38,669 nt of DNA from Flavobacterium sp. (GTDB lineage: Bacteria; Bacteroidota; Bacteroidia; Flavobacteriales; Flavobacteriaceae), in contig JALRGT010000031.1 of NCBI GenBank assembly GCA_023259675.1, forward strand, positions 1 through 38,669, written 5' to 3'. Shown in pieces: positions 27,578-36,147 of this stretch (the first letter of the stretch is position 1; each line of letters opens with the position of its first letter). The notes under the pieces were generated by a model. It had not been told where the DNA came from and searched no databases. It was given only the letters and a program-made list of their open reading frames with translations. The translations under genes and the position numbers were made by a program.

Positions 27578-28585
27578 TTATAAATGAATAGTTCCCATTT
27601 GATGGCGTAAAGAAGGTACCTCCTTATTTTGTTTTGTTGCAATTATTTCACTTAGAATTGAAATGGCTATTTCTTGTGGGGTAATGGCCCCTATATTGAT
27701 GCCTGCAGGGCTATAAATGAGGTTCATAAAATCGATATCTAATTCTGCATTGTGCTCCAATAAATCTTGCATTAATTTTTCTCGTCGGTTCGCAGAGCCT
27801 AATATACCTATGTAAAATGCTTTTTCATTTTGTAATTCTAAAAGAAAATGAAAGTCCCTAGCATAATTATGATTCATTAAAACAATAGCCGTTTGACTAT
27901 CTATTGTAAAATCTATTGGCATTTGAGGGTCTAAGTACGAAATTTGACTGGCTCCTGTAAAATTTTCAATGGGTTTAGGTGCTCTAGGAGATCCAATTAT
28001 TCTAACTTCCCATCCCAATTGTGAAGCCGCCTTACATAAGTAAACAGCATCATGTTCGGATCCAATAATTACTAATTGCGAAATGGCTGAAAAAGTTTGG
28101 GTAAATTGTTTTAAATGTTCGTTAGGAATAAAATCATCTCTAAACTTAAGAATCTGTTGGTTAGAAAGCGTTATTGTGGATCCAAAGTGATTACTTTCCT
28201 TAAAATCCTTTTCAAAATAAGAAGTCATTAAAAGGGAATTTCTTTTTTTTAACTCGTGTTGGATGAGAATATAATTAGCGGCAGTAATGGAAAAAGGCTC
28301 TAATAAGAGGTATAAAACACCTTTGCATCCTAACCGATAAGTACCGTCATAAGTGATTACTTTTGGATTTTGAGTACTAAAAACACTTTGTGATTGAAAT
28401 TGCACTTCTTTTTCTACGCAACCACCGCTAACGGCACCTGTTAAAGAACCATCCTCAGAGATTAACATTTGAACACCGGGTTTTCTATAGGAAGAACCAT
28501 CTAATGCAACTACAGTAGCCAAAACATGCTTTACATGTTTGCTTTTATAGGCAACCTCAATTATGTGCTTTAATTCATGAGTCAT
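27578..28585 (-). CDS. xdhC: XdhC/CoxI-family molybdenum cofactor maturation protein
   Basis: The 335-residue protein contains the family's N-terminal signature (DGSSYRKPGVQMLISEDG, then AVSGGCVEKEV) and a C-terminal Rossmann-type domain (LVIIGSEHDAVYLCKAASQL, VLMNHNYARDF, GILGSANRREKLMQDLLEH, YSPAGINIGAITPQEIAISI). Such proteins bind and sulfurate the molybdenum cofactor and deliver it to the large subunit. It is the first gene of a two-gene leftward operon facing the hydroxylase genes. It is complete and of normal length. Confidence 0.93.
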   Translation of the reverse strand: MTHELKHIIEVAYKSKHVKHVLATVVALDGSSYRKPGVQMLISEDGSLTGAVSGGCVEKEVQFQSQSVFSTQNPKVITYDGTYRLGCKGVLYLLLEPFSITAANYILIQHELKKRNSLLMTSYFEKDFKESNHFGSTITLSNQQILKFRDDFIPNEHLKQFTQTFSAISQLVIIGSEHDAVYLCKAASQLGWEVRIIGSPRAPKPIENFTGASQISYLDPQMPIDFTIDSQTAIVLMNHNYARDFHFLLELQNEKAFYIGILGSANRREKLMQDLLEHNAELDIDFMNLIYSPAGINIGAITPQEIAISILSEIIATKQNKEVPSLRHQMGTIHL

Positions 28586-28659
28586 TTTAATGAAATTAAA
28601 TCAAAGATATTCAAAAAAAATTAATTCAAATTTCTTTATTTCAGGGGAGTTAAATCAAC

Positions 28660-28728
28660 CTATTTCTTGAATAATCGATTAAAATATTGTGGATATTTAA
28701 AGCCGAAACAGTAGGCAATTTCACTTAT
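28660..28728 (-). pseudogene. Remnant of an AraC-family regulator (recognition helix only)
   Basis: Read leftward, 22 codons give ISEIAYCFGFKYPQYFNRLF plus KK and a stop. This is the second helix-turn-helix of an AraC-type domain, with the last 15 or so residues usually found after it missing. Directly upstream in the same frame is a stop, and no more of the gene is recognisable. It lies 74 bases beyond the 5' end of xdhC, so a regulator gene probably once stood between the two loci. Confidence 0.6.
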
Positions 28729-29012
28729 CTAGTCAGGGCAACAAAAGCCACAAGACAGCTTCATTACAATGCGCTTCACTACATTTCAGTCGTATAATTC
28801 TAATGTCTTTAATTTATTAAGCGGTAGCGTTCTTCGCTCAGTAATGTTTTAGTTTTATTATCGTTAAATTCTTCTTTTTTGGATTTCTGAAAAGTAATGT
28901 TTTATTTTTTTATAAGACAGTTTAATTTAGAATGTCTTATGATAACTTCATACAATAATGGATAATTAAAAAATAGTTAGATATTTTTTTTAAAATAAAA
29001 TAAAAATTAACA

Positions 29013-29051
29013 CACAACCGATTGCACTCTGTTGTGATTTTTATATATTTG
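29013..29051 (+). promoter_or_regulatory. LacI-type operator overlapping a TTG-N19-TATATTTG promoter
   Basis: CACAACCGATTGCA (29013-29026) is a near-palindrome with the central CG typical of LacI-family operators. Its TTG (29022-29024) is spaced 19 bases from TATATTTG (29044-29051), which fits the Bacteroidota TTG/TAnnTTTG promoter. A repressor there would cover the -33 box. The predicted leader to the GH115 start is about 120 bases. The same operator core recurs at 36059 and 38135. Confidence 0.65.
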
Positions 29052-29096
29052 TGTTAGAAATCATATTTGTTTTAGTTAGTGGTTTGTTTTTTACTT

Positions 29097-29128
29097 AAAA
29101 GTCGAGAGCTGGTTACTCTCGGCTTTTT
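29097..29128 (+). terminator. Terminator-like hairpin in the GH115 leader
   Basis: AAAAGTCGAGAG (29097-29108) pairs with CTCTCGGCTTTT (29116-29127), one G-T pair, seven-base loop, ending in five Ts. It looks like a full intrinsic terminator but lies between the predicted promoter and the GH115 start 50 bases later. It could end a short leader RNA, act as an attenuator, or be left over from a lost upstream gene. Confidence 0.7.
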
Positions 29129-29178
29129 AATTAGTATAGTTTTTTAAATAAGCCATCGAACAATAATGTTACATACCA

Positions 29179-32133
29179 ATGATCTTAAAAAGAAAGAAGA
29201 ATAAGTTTTATCTGTTTTTAGTGATTTTTTTGCCGACTACAATATGGGCTATAGGAGAACCTTCTTATATCTCAACAACTGAGGGCAAAGATTTCTTTAA
29301 ATTATCGACTGCAGGTATAAGTAGTTCTCTTTATACAAGTTCAAAAGAATTTCCAGGTGTAGTTAGAGCCTTAAAAGATTTACAATCCGATATTCTTAAA
29401 GTTACCAATTATTCACCGAGTATTTTTTACGATAAATCACCTACGGCCAAAAATGTAGTAATTGTGGGAACTTATGGTAAAAATACACTGATTGATGCAT
29501 TGGTAAAAAGCAGAAAATTAGATGTAAGTCAAATTCAAGGCAAATGGGAAGCCTATAGTATCCAAACCATTAAAAAACCATTTCCGGGAGTTGATAATGC
29601 CTTAGTTATTGTTGGAAATGATAAGAGAGGAACCATTTATGGAATTTATAATTTATCAGAACAAATAGGAGTTTCACCTTGGTATTACTGGGCAGATGTT
29701 CCTGTGCCTCATAAAGAGGCACTATTTGTGAAACCCATAAAGATAATCCAATCTCCAAGTGTAAAATATAGAGGGATTTTCATTAATGATGAAGCTCCTG
29801 CTTTAAGTGGTTGGATAAAAGAAAAATTCGGAACCATTACACCAAATCAAAATCCGCCGATAGGTAACGGGGTTGTAAATTATGGTCATGAGTTTTATGA
29901 AAAAATATTTGAACTAATGCTTCGAATAAAAGCCAATTATCTTTGGCCAGCCATGTGGGGGAACGCCTTTAATGAAGACGATCCTGAAAATGCCCGCCTT
30001 GCAGATGAATACGGAATAGTAATGGGAACCTCACACCAAGAACCGATGCTTCGTTCCCAACAAGAATGGGACAGACGTTATTACCGTTCTATTGGGCATT
30101 GGGATTATATGAAACATTCAGATACATTGGAAAAATTCTGGAGAGAAGGTGTTCGTAGAAATAAAAATTTTGAAAGTATAGTTACCATGGGGCTTCGGGG
30201 AGCCAATGATTCAGAAATGAAAGGCGATATAAAATCGAATATTGCCATGGTGGAAGAAATTGTAAACAAGCAACAAAAAATTATCGCTACAGAAATGAAT
30301 CCTGATATTTCTCAAGTACCACAATCATGGTGTTTGTATAAAGAAATTATGGATTATTATGATGAAGGATTGCGGGTTCCAGATAATATTACGCTTTTAT
30401 GGGCGGATGACAATTGGGGTAATGTCCGTAGATTACCAACTCCTGAAGAACAGCTAAGAGCAGGCGGTTCAGGAGTATATTATCATTTTGATTATCATGG
30501 AGGACCTCGAAGTTATGAATGGATAAATACCAACCCGATTTCAAAAATTTGGGATCAGATGTCATTGGCTAAAGAATATGGAGCTGATAAAATTTGGATT
30601 GTTAATGTAGGTCATTTTAAAGGATATGAATTACCCATGGAGTATTTTATGAGCTTAGCTTGGAATACAGATAGATGGACCAATTCTAATAGTAATGAAT
30701 ACACACGCCTATGGGTTACGAGAGAATTCGGAGAAACCTATGCTGATGATATTACGACTATTTTATCTAAATACACCAAGTTTAATGGTCGTAGAAAACC
30801 AGAATCCCTTAGTCCTAAAACTTATAGTTTGACTAATTATCTTGAAGCAGAAAAGGTAGTTGCCGAGTATAATAAAATAACAGCTCAGGCAGAAGCGATA
30901 TATGCTAAATTACCAAAAGAAAAACAAGATGCTTTTTACCAAATTGTCTTGTTTCCAACCAAAGCCAGTGCTTTAGTCAATGAACTGTATTTTGCAGCAG
31001 CAAAAAACAATTTGTATGCTACTCAGGGGAGAATATCCACAAATGCAATGGCAGCTCAGACGAGAGAATTATTTCGTCAAGACACCACGTTAATGTCTCA
31101 CTATAACAATGTGTATGCAGACGGTAGATGGAAACATTTTATGGATCAAACCCATTTAGGTTATACCAGTTGGATGCCGCCGAGAAAGAATAGCTTGGAT
31201 GCCATAAACCTCAAAGCAATCGAACCACTTGCAGCTTCTGCAATGGGGGTGAGTTTGCCACAAACTGAGGCCAGTTGGCCAGTTGCTGCAGAAAAAGCGA
31301 GGCTACCTCAATTTGATATTTTTAATAATAACAAACAATACATCGAAATTTTTAATCGAGGAAATGGTTCTTTTGATTATGAGATAACTACCGATGTGCC
31401 TTCGCTTACATTCAGTAAAACAAAGGGTACTATCAATCAAGAAGACCAACGAATTTGGGTGCAATTTGATCCAACGAAAGCACCCAATGGAAATGCGGAA
31501 GGAATAATTACAATTAAAGGTGCAAAAGAAGAAGTGGTCATTGCAGTAAGTGCATTTCAACCCACTGAAGTTGAAAGGTCTAAAATTAAAGGTTTTGTAG
31601 AGAGTGATGGAGTAGTTTCAATCGAAGCGGAACATTTTTCTAAAAATAAAACAGAAGGGGACAGCAAATGGATTAAAATTGAGGATTATGGTTTAACTTT
31701 ATCGGGGATGAGAGCTACAGCTCCGGCACATGTTCCGGCAGCGGTTCCCAATGAAAATGCACCATGTTTAGAATATCCGGTTTATTTGTTTTCGAAAGAT
31801 ACTATCGATATTACGTTAATTACATCGCCTTTGCTTAATTTTATGCCTGGACGAGATCTCAAGTTAGCGGTTTCTTTTGATAACGAAGAACCACAATATG
31901 TTACTAATGTGCCTAAAGTGTATAAAATAGATTATTCTAATTTAGATTGGAGTAAATCTGTAGTCGATCAGGCTAGACGTACTTATGTGAGTTTAAAAGT
32001 CCCAGAATCAGGCTATCATACGCTAAAAGTTTGGATGATTGATCCAGGAATAGTTTTGGAAAAAATAATAATGGACACAGGTGGTTTAAAGCCAAGTTAT
32101 TTGGGGCCTAACGAAAGTTATTTTAAACAATAA
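29179..32133 (+). CDS. GH115 xylan alpha-1,2-glucuronidase
   Basis: The 984-residue protein begins with a signal peptide (FYLFLVIFLPTTIWA). It has the GH115 layout: an N-terminal alpha/beta domain (about 30-190, VIVGNDKRGTIYGIYNLSEQ, GVSPWYYWADVPVP), a catalytic barrel (KYRGIFINDEAPALSGW, LRIKANYLWPAMWGNAFNED, VMGTSHQEPMLRSQQEWDR, TMGLRGANDSEMKG, LLWADDNWGNVRRLP, WIVNVGHFKGYELPMEYF), a helical part, and a C-terminal beta domain starting VSIEAEHFSKN. These enzymes remove (4-O-methyl)glucuronic acid side chains from xylan in the periplasm or outside. It opens the hemicellulose locus; GH95, GH105-like and GH43 genes follow. A LacI-type operator and a leader hairpin precede it. Confidence 0.94.
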   Translation: MILKRKKNKFYLFLVIFLPTTIWAIGEPSYISTTEGKDFFKLSTAGISSSLYTSSKEFPGVVRALKDLQSDILKVTNYSPSIFYDKSPTAKNVVIVGTYGKNTLIDALVKSRKLDVSQIQGKWEAYSIQTIKKPFPGVDNALVIVGNDKRGTIYGIYNLSEQIGVSPWYYWADVPVPHKEALFVKPIKIIQSPSVKYRGIFINDEAPALSGWIKEKFGTITPNQNPPIGNGVVNYGHEFYEKIFELMLRIKANYLWPAMWGNAFNEDDPENARLADEYGIVMGTSHQEPMLRSQQEWDRRYYRSIGHWDYMKHSDTLEKFWREGVRRNKNFESIVTMGLRGANDSEMKGDIKSNIAMVEEIVNKQQKIIATEMNPDISQVPQSWCLYKEIMDYYDEGLRVPDNITLLWADDNWGNVRRLPTPEEQLRAGGSGVYYHFDYHGGPRSYEWINTNPISKIWDQMSLAKEYGADKIWIVNVGHFKGYELPMEYFMSLAWNTDRWTNSNSNEYTRLWVTREFGETYADDITTILSKYTKFNGRRKPESLSPKTYSLTNYLEAEKVVAEYNKITAQAEAIYAKLPKEKQDAFYQIVLFPTKASALVNELYFAAAKNNLYATQGRISTNAMAAQTRELFRQDTTLMSHYNNVYADGRWKHFMDQTHLGYTSWMPPRKNSLDAINLKAIEPLAASAMGVSLPQTEASWPVAAEKARLPQFDIFNNNKQYIEIFNRGNGSFDYEITTDVPSLTFSKTKGTINQEDQRIWVQFDPTKAPNGNAEGIITIKGAKEEVVIAVSAFQPTEVERSKIKGFVESDGVVSIEAEHFSKNKTEGDSKWIKIEDYGLTLSGMRATAPAHVPAAVPNENAPCLEYPVYLFSKDTIDITLITSPLLNFMPGRDLKLAVSFDNEEPQYVTNVPKVYKIDYSNLDWSKSVVDQARRTYVSLKVPESGYHTLKVWMIDPGIVLEKIIMDTGGLKPSYLGPNESYFKQ

Positions 32134-32137
32134 TTTT

Positions 32138-32168
32138 AAAAAAAATCATCTTCTAGATGTGTTTTTTT
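32138..32168 (+). terminator. Weak terminator-like hairpin after GH115
   Basis: CATCT (32147-32... within 32147-32151) pairs with AGATG (32155-32159) in a short stem flanked by an A tract and a run of seven Ts. It lies in the 134-base gap before GH95 and may reduce read-through. The stem is only five base pairs plus A/T extension. Confidence 0.45.
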
Positions 32169-32267
32169 ACCCTTTTTTTTAAGTGTGCATTAAACACATA
32201 TAATTAAGGTTTATTTTGCTTAAAAATATTTATAAAATTAATTTAGGAAATAGAATTTTGATATAAC

Positions 32268-34727
32268 ATGAAAAAACTAGTATTTATAAACTTCTTTATA
32301 GGGATTGCTCTTGTTTATTCACAGGAGAATCATAATCTTAAGCTTTGGTACAACCAGCCTTCTGGAAATACATGGGAAAATGCTTTACCTATTGGGAATG
32401 GTTTTTTAGGAGCTATGGTTTATGGAAATGTTGCACATGAAATGATTCAACTCAATGAAAATACCGTTTGGAGCGGTGGGCCGAATAGGAACGATAATCC
32501 AAATGCTTTAGCGGCTTTGCCAGAAATTAGAAAAATGATTTTTGAGGGTAACCATAAAGAAGCTGAAAAATTAGGAAACCAGGCTTTTATTACTAAAAAA
32601 TCACATGGGCAGATGTATCAGCCCGTTGGTAATTTAAATTTAAGTTTTGAAGGTCATGAACATTACACTAATTATAGACGTGAACTGGATATTGAAAAGG
32701 CCATTTCCAAAACCAGTTATGTAGTTGATGGCGTAACTTATACACGAGAAGCTTTTGTGTCCTTTTCAGATCGGGTTATTGTAATTCGACTTACAGCGAA
32801 TAAAAAAGGAAAAGTTTCATTTACTGCCGATTATACTTCACCTCATAAAATCAAGCATTTTGCAGTAAGCAATTCAAAAGATTTAGAAATTTCAGGTACT
32901 ACCAGTGACCATGAAGGGGTACCTAGTGTGGTTCAATTTAAAGGAATCACCCGAATTAAATTAGAAAAAGGAAAATTAGAACAAATAGATACTACACTGA
33001 CAGTAAAGGGAGCCAATGCAGTCACAGTTTTTATTTCGATAGCCACTAATTTTAATAATTATCATGACGTTAGTGGAAATGAAAATCAAAGAGCTTTGGA
33101 TTATTTGAATAAAGCTTTTGGTAAATCGTATGAATCACTTAAAAAAGCACATATTACTGCGTATCAAAAATATTTTAATCGGGTAAAATTGGATTTAGGA
33201 ACGACTCCAGAAGTTAATTTGCCAACAGATGAACGTTTGAAAAATTTTAGAAATACCAATGATCCACAATTTGTAGCATTGTATTATCAGTACGGTCGCT
33301 ATTTATTGATTTCGTCTTCTCAGCCTGGAGGACAACCCGCTAACTTGCAAGGAATTTGGAATAACAGTCTTACTCCAGCATGGGATAGTAAATACACGAT
33401 TAATATAAATGCAGAAATGAATTATTGGCCAGCTGAGAAAACAAATCTTTCTGAGTTGCACGAACCTTTTTTACAAATGGTTAAAGATTTATCTGAAACT
33501 GGAAAAGAAACAGCCAAAATAATGTATGGTGCAAGAGGTTGGATGGCACATCACAATACGGATATCTGGCGTGCAACTGGTGCTGTAGATGGTGCTTTTT
33601 GGGGCTTATGGACCGCTGGAGGCGGATGGGCTAGTCAGCATTTATGGGAACATTATCTTTATACAGGCGATAAAGAATTTTTGGCATCTGTATATCCAGT
33701 ACTTAAAGGTGTTGCTTTGTTTTATATTGATTTTCTAGTAAAACATCCTAAATACAATTGGTTAGTTGTTAATCCGGGAAATTCTCCAGAGAATGCACCA
33801 CAAGCTCACAATGGTTCTTCCCTTGATGCAGGAACAACTATGGATACTCAAATTGTAACTGATGTTTTTAATACAACGATTCGTGCTGCAAAAATCTTAA
33901 ATGAAGACGCTACTTTAATTGATACTTTACAACAAATGCGTAGTCAATTAGCGCCAATGCATATTGGAAAACACAACCAACTTCAAGAATGGCTAGACGA
34001 TATTGACAATCCAAAAGACAATCACCGTCACGTATCACATCTTTACGGATTGTTTCCATCTAATCAAATTTCGGCATACAAGACGCCTGAATTATTTGCT
34101 GCTTCCAAAAATACTTTGCTTCACCGTGGCGATGTATCCACGGGTTGGAGTATGGGCTGGAAAATTAACTGGTGGGCAAAATTGCAAGATGGAAATCATG
34201 CTTATTCACTTATTAAAAATCAACTAACACCTTTAGGAGTAAACAAAGGAGGCGGGGGAACTTATAATAATCTTTTTGATGCACATCCGCCATTTCAGAT
34301 TGATGGAAATTTTGGATGTACTTCGGGAATAACTGAAATGTTAGTTCAAAGTTCAGATGGAGCTATTCATTTGCTTCCCGCTTTGCCTGATGTTTGGTCA
34401 GAAGGAAATATTCAAGGAATACGTGCTCGAGGTGGATTTGAAATTGTAGAGATGAAATGGAAGAATTTTAAACTTACTAAATTAGTTGTAAAATCAACTT
34501 TAGGAGGGAATCTAAGGTTGCGTTTACCAAATAATCTCAAACAAAAATCAGGTGCTGAATTAGCAATGGCAAATGGAGAAAATCCGAATCCTTTTTATTT
34601 TGTTGATGAAACGGCAGCAGCCATTATATCTGATAAATCTACTATAAAGCCGCTTGAGCTTAAACCAACGACTATTGTTGATATACCCACTAAAAAAGGA
34701 AATATTATAACTCTGATAAGTAAATAA
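32268..34727 (+). CDS. GH95 alpha-L-fucosidase / alpha-L-galactosidase
   Basis: The 819-residue secreted protein (signal peptide ending ALVYSQ) has the three GH95 parts. The N-terminal beta domain holds LKLWYNQPSGNTWENALPIG, GNGFLGAMVYG and NENTVWSGGP. The (alpha/alpha)6 catalytic barrel holds QPANLQGIWNNSLTPAWDSK, NINAEMNYWPAE with the two catalytic Asn, NPGNSPENAP with the proposed acid Glu, HRHVSHLYGLFPSNQI and FQIDGNFGCTSGITEML with the partner Asp. A C-terminal beta domain follows. In complex-xylan loci of Bacteroides, a GH95 acts as alpha-L-galactosidase on side chains, which fits the GH115 and GH43 neighbours better than fucosidase activity, but sequence alone does not decide. The next gene starts 45 bases later, so these two are co-transcribed. 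Confidence 0.93.
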   Translation: MKKLVFINFFIGIALVYSQENHNLKLWYNQPSGNTWENALPIGNGFLGAMVYGNVAHEMIQLNENTVWSGGPNRNDNPNALAALPEIRKMIFEGNHKEAEKLGNQAFITKKSHGQMYQPVGNLNLSFEGHEHYTNYRRELDIEKAISKTSYVVDGVTYTREAFVSFSDRVIVIRLTANKKGKVSFTADYTSPHKIKHFAVSNSKDLEISGTTSDHEGVPSVVQFKGITRIKLEKGKLEQIDTTLTVKGANAVTVFISIATNFNNYHDVSGNENQRALDYLNKAFGKSYESLKKAHITAYQKYFNRVKLDLGTTPEVNLPTDERLKNFRNTNDPQFVALYYQYGRYLLISSSQPGGQPANLQGIWNNSLTPAWDSKYTININAEMNYWPAEKTNLSELHEPFLQMVKDLSETGKETAKIMYGARGWMAHHNTDIWRATGAVDGAFWGLWTAGGGWASQHLWEHYLYTGDKEFLASVYPVLKGVALFYIDFLVKHPKYNWLVVNPGNSPENAPQAHNGSSLDAGTTMDTQIVTDVFNTTIRAAKILNEDATLIDTLQQMRSQLAPMHIGKHNQLQEWLDDIDNPKDNHRHVSHLYGLFPSNQISAYKTPELFAASKNTLLHRGDVSTGWSMGWKINWWAKLQDGNHAYSLIKNQLTPLGVNKGGGGTYNNLFDAHPPFQIDGNFGCTSGITEMLVQSSDGAIHLLPALPDVWSEGNIQGIRARGGFEIVEMKWKNFKLTKLVVKSTLGGNLRLRLPNNLKQKSGAELAMANGENPNPFYFVDETAAAIISDKSTIKPLELKPTTIVDIPTKKGNIITLISK

Positions 34728-34772
34728 AATAATTTTATAAAATATTGAAAAACAAATTTAAACTCTAAAAAA

Positions 34773-35999
34773 ATGAAAAATAAATTAAGTCTATTGTTTA
34801 CTGTTGCAGTATTGTTTTTTGGAACGAACACATTTGCACAAAATCCTAAATTTTATATTTACCTCTGTTTGGGTCAGTCTAATATGGAAGGTAATGCCAA
34901 ATTCGAACCTCAAGATACTATTGTAAATAATCCTTTTCCGATTTTTATCAAAGGAGTGACTAATGAAGAACTTCGAACGAAATCCCAAAAAAATAAATTA
35001 ATAAAAGAACTGAACCAAGCTGCATTAAAATTATCCAATCATCTTTTAGGTAGTCCTAAATATATGAAATATGAAACGAGCTTTTTGAATTCGATTCATT
35101 ATGCAGAAGTTTGTGCAGCTTATGGAGTGTCAAAATTTGCTCAACAAACAAATAACAAAGCTCTAATGAATCAATTAATTGAGCGTTATAAATCCTTACA
35201 AAATGATTCAATAGCTTGGAGAACTAATCATGTTGATGGAAACGTATATGGCATTTTACCTTTTCAATTTTATCAATACACCAAAGACAAAGCTTACTTA
35301 GATCACGGACTTTTTATGGCCAATAGTCAATGGGAAGAACCTTTGCAAAATGGGATGACCAATCAAACCAGATATTGGATTGACGATGTTTTTATGGTTT
35401 CTTCTTTGCAAATTGGCGCTTATCAAGCAACCAAAAACCAAATGTATTTGGATAATGCGGCACTTTTTACATCAAAATACATTGATAGTTTACAGCAAAA
35501 AGACGGACTTTTTTTTCATGGTCCAAAAGCTCCAATATATTGGGGACGTGGAAACGGCTGGATGGCAGCTGGTATGGCAATGACGCTTTCAGAGCTGAGT
35601 ACTAACCATAAATACTATCCATCAATTCTAAAAGGATATATAAAGATGATGAAAACCTTGGTAGATTATCAAAATTCAAATGGGATGTGGACACAAGTCA
35701 TAGATGTTCCAAGTTCTTGGGATGAATCATCTTGTACCGCAATGTTTGCTTATGCTATTTCAACAGGAATAAACAAAGGCATTTTGAAAGATAAAAAATA
35801 TAAAGAATCAGTATTAAAAGCTTGGAACACCTTAAAACTAAAAATAAATGAAAAAGGAGAATTGTCAGATATTTGTGTGGGAACAGGTCAATCTACAGAT
35901 TTAAACTATTACCTTAATAGACCCAAAATTAGTGGGGATTTTCATGGACAAGCGCCTTTTCTTTGGTTAATAGTAAGTATGCTACAGGCTTATCCTTAA
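34773..35999 (+). CDS. GH105/GH88-like hydrolase fused to a vestigial esterase N-terminus
   Basis: After a signal peptide (to FAQ, residue 23), residues 24-50 read FYIYLCLGQSNMEGNAKFEP and QDT. That is the start of a SASA/CE6-type SGNH esterase, including its nucleophile block GQSNMEG (Ser36), but the rest of that esterase is absent. From about residue 65 the protein is instead GH105/GH88-like: NSIHYAEVCAAYG, RYWIDDVFMVSSLQIGAYQA with the likely catalytic Asp near 207, YWGRGNGWMAAGMAMTLSEL, GMWTQVIDVPSSWDESSCTA, LSDICVGTG and GDFHGQAPFLW. The GH105 portion looks complete and probably active on glucuronyl-containing oligosaccharides. A deletion between a neighbouring esterase gene and the GH105 gene, reusing the esterase signal peptide, would explain the chimera. 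It follows GH95 by 45 bases. Confidence 0.82.
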   Translation: MKNKLSLLFTVAVLFFGTNTFAQNPKFYIYLCLGQSNMEGNAKFEPQDTIVNNPFPIFIKGVTNEELRTKSQKNKLIKELNQAALKLSNHLLGSPKYMKYETSFLNSIHYAEVCAAYGVSKFAQQTNNKALMNQLIERYKSLQNDSIAWRTNHVDGNVYGILPFQFYQYTKDKAYLDHGLFMANSQWEEPLQNGMTNQTRYWIDDVFMVSSLQIGAYQATKNQMYLDNAALFTSKYIDSLQQKDGLFFHGPKAPIYWGRGNGWMAAGMAMTLSELSTNHKYYPSILKGYIKMMKTLVDYQNSNGMWTQVIDVPSSWDESSCTAMFAYAISTGINKGILKDKKYKESVLKAWNTLKLKINEKGELSDICVGTGQSTDLNYYLNRPKISGDFHGQAPFLWLIVSMLQAYP

Positions 36000-36056
36000 C
36001 TTGTTTTTCATATTATGTCTCATCCTAAATAGCCGATACAGATTTTTAAATAAAAA

Positions 36057-36070
36057 AACAATCGGTTGCT
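36057..36070 (+). promoter_or_regulatory. LacI-type operator upstream of GH43
   Basis: AACAATCGGTTGCT contains the same 10-base core CAATCGGTTG (36059-36068) as the sites before GH115 and the second SusC. It lies 78 bases before the chosen GH43 start. A possible -7 box, TAGCTTTA (36081-36088), is only 12 bases from the operator's TTG, so the promoter here is less convincing. Confidence 0.5.
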
Positions 36071-36147
36071 TAAAAATGCTTAGCTTTAAAAGCTCAAAAA
36101 ATAATTGATATCAACCAATGAAAAATAAACAATTAAAATTTAACCTA

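Noticed and set aside
28740..28860. Possible further AraC pseudogene sequence upstream of the helix fragment
   Set aside because: All frames are broken and none gives recognisable regulator sequence.
32183..32197. GTGTGCATTAAACAC half-palindrome before GH95 as another operator
   Set aside because: It lacks the CAATCGGTTG core and only the outer four bases pair well.
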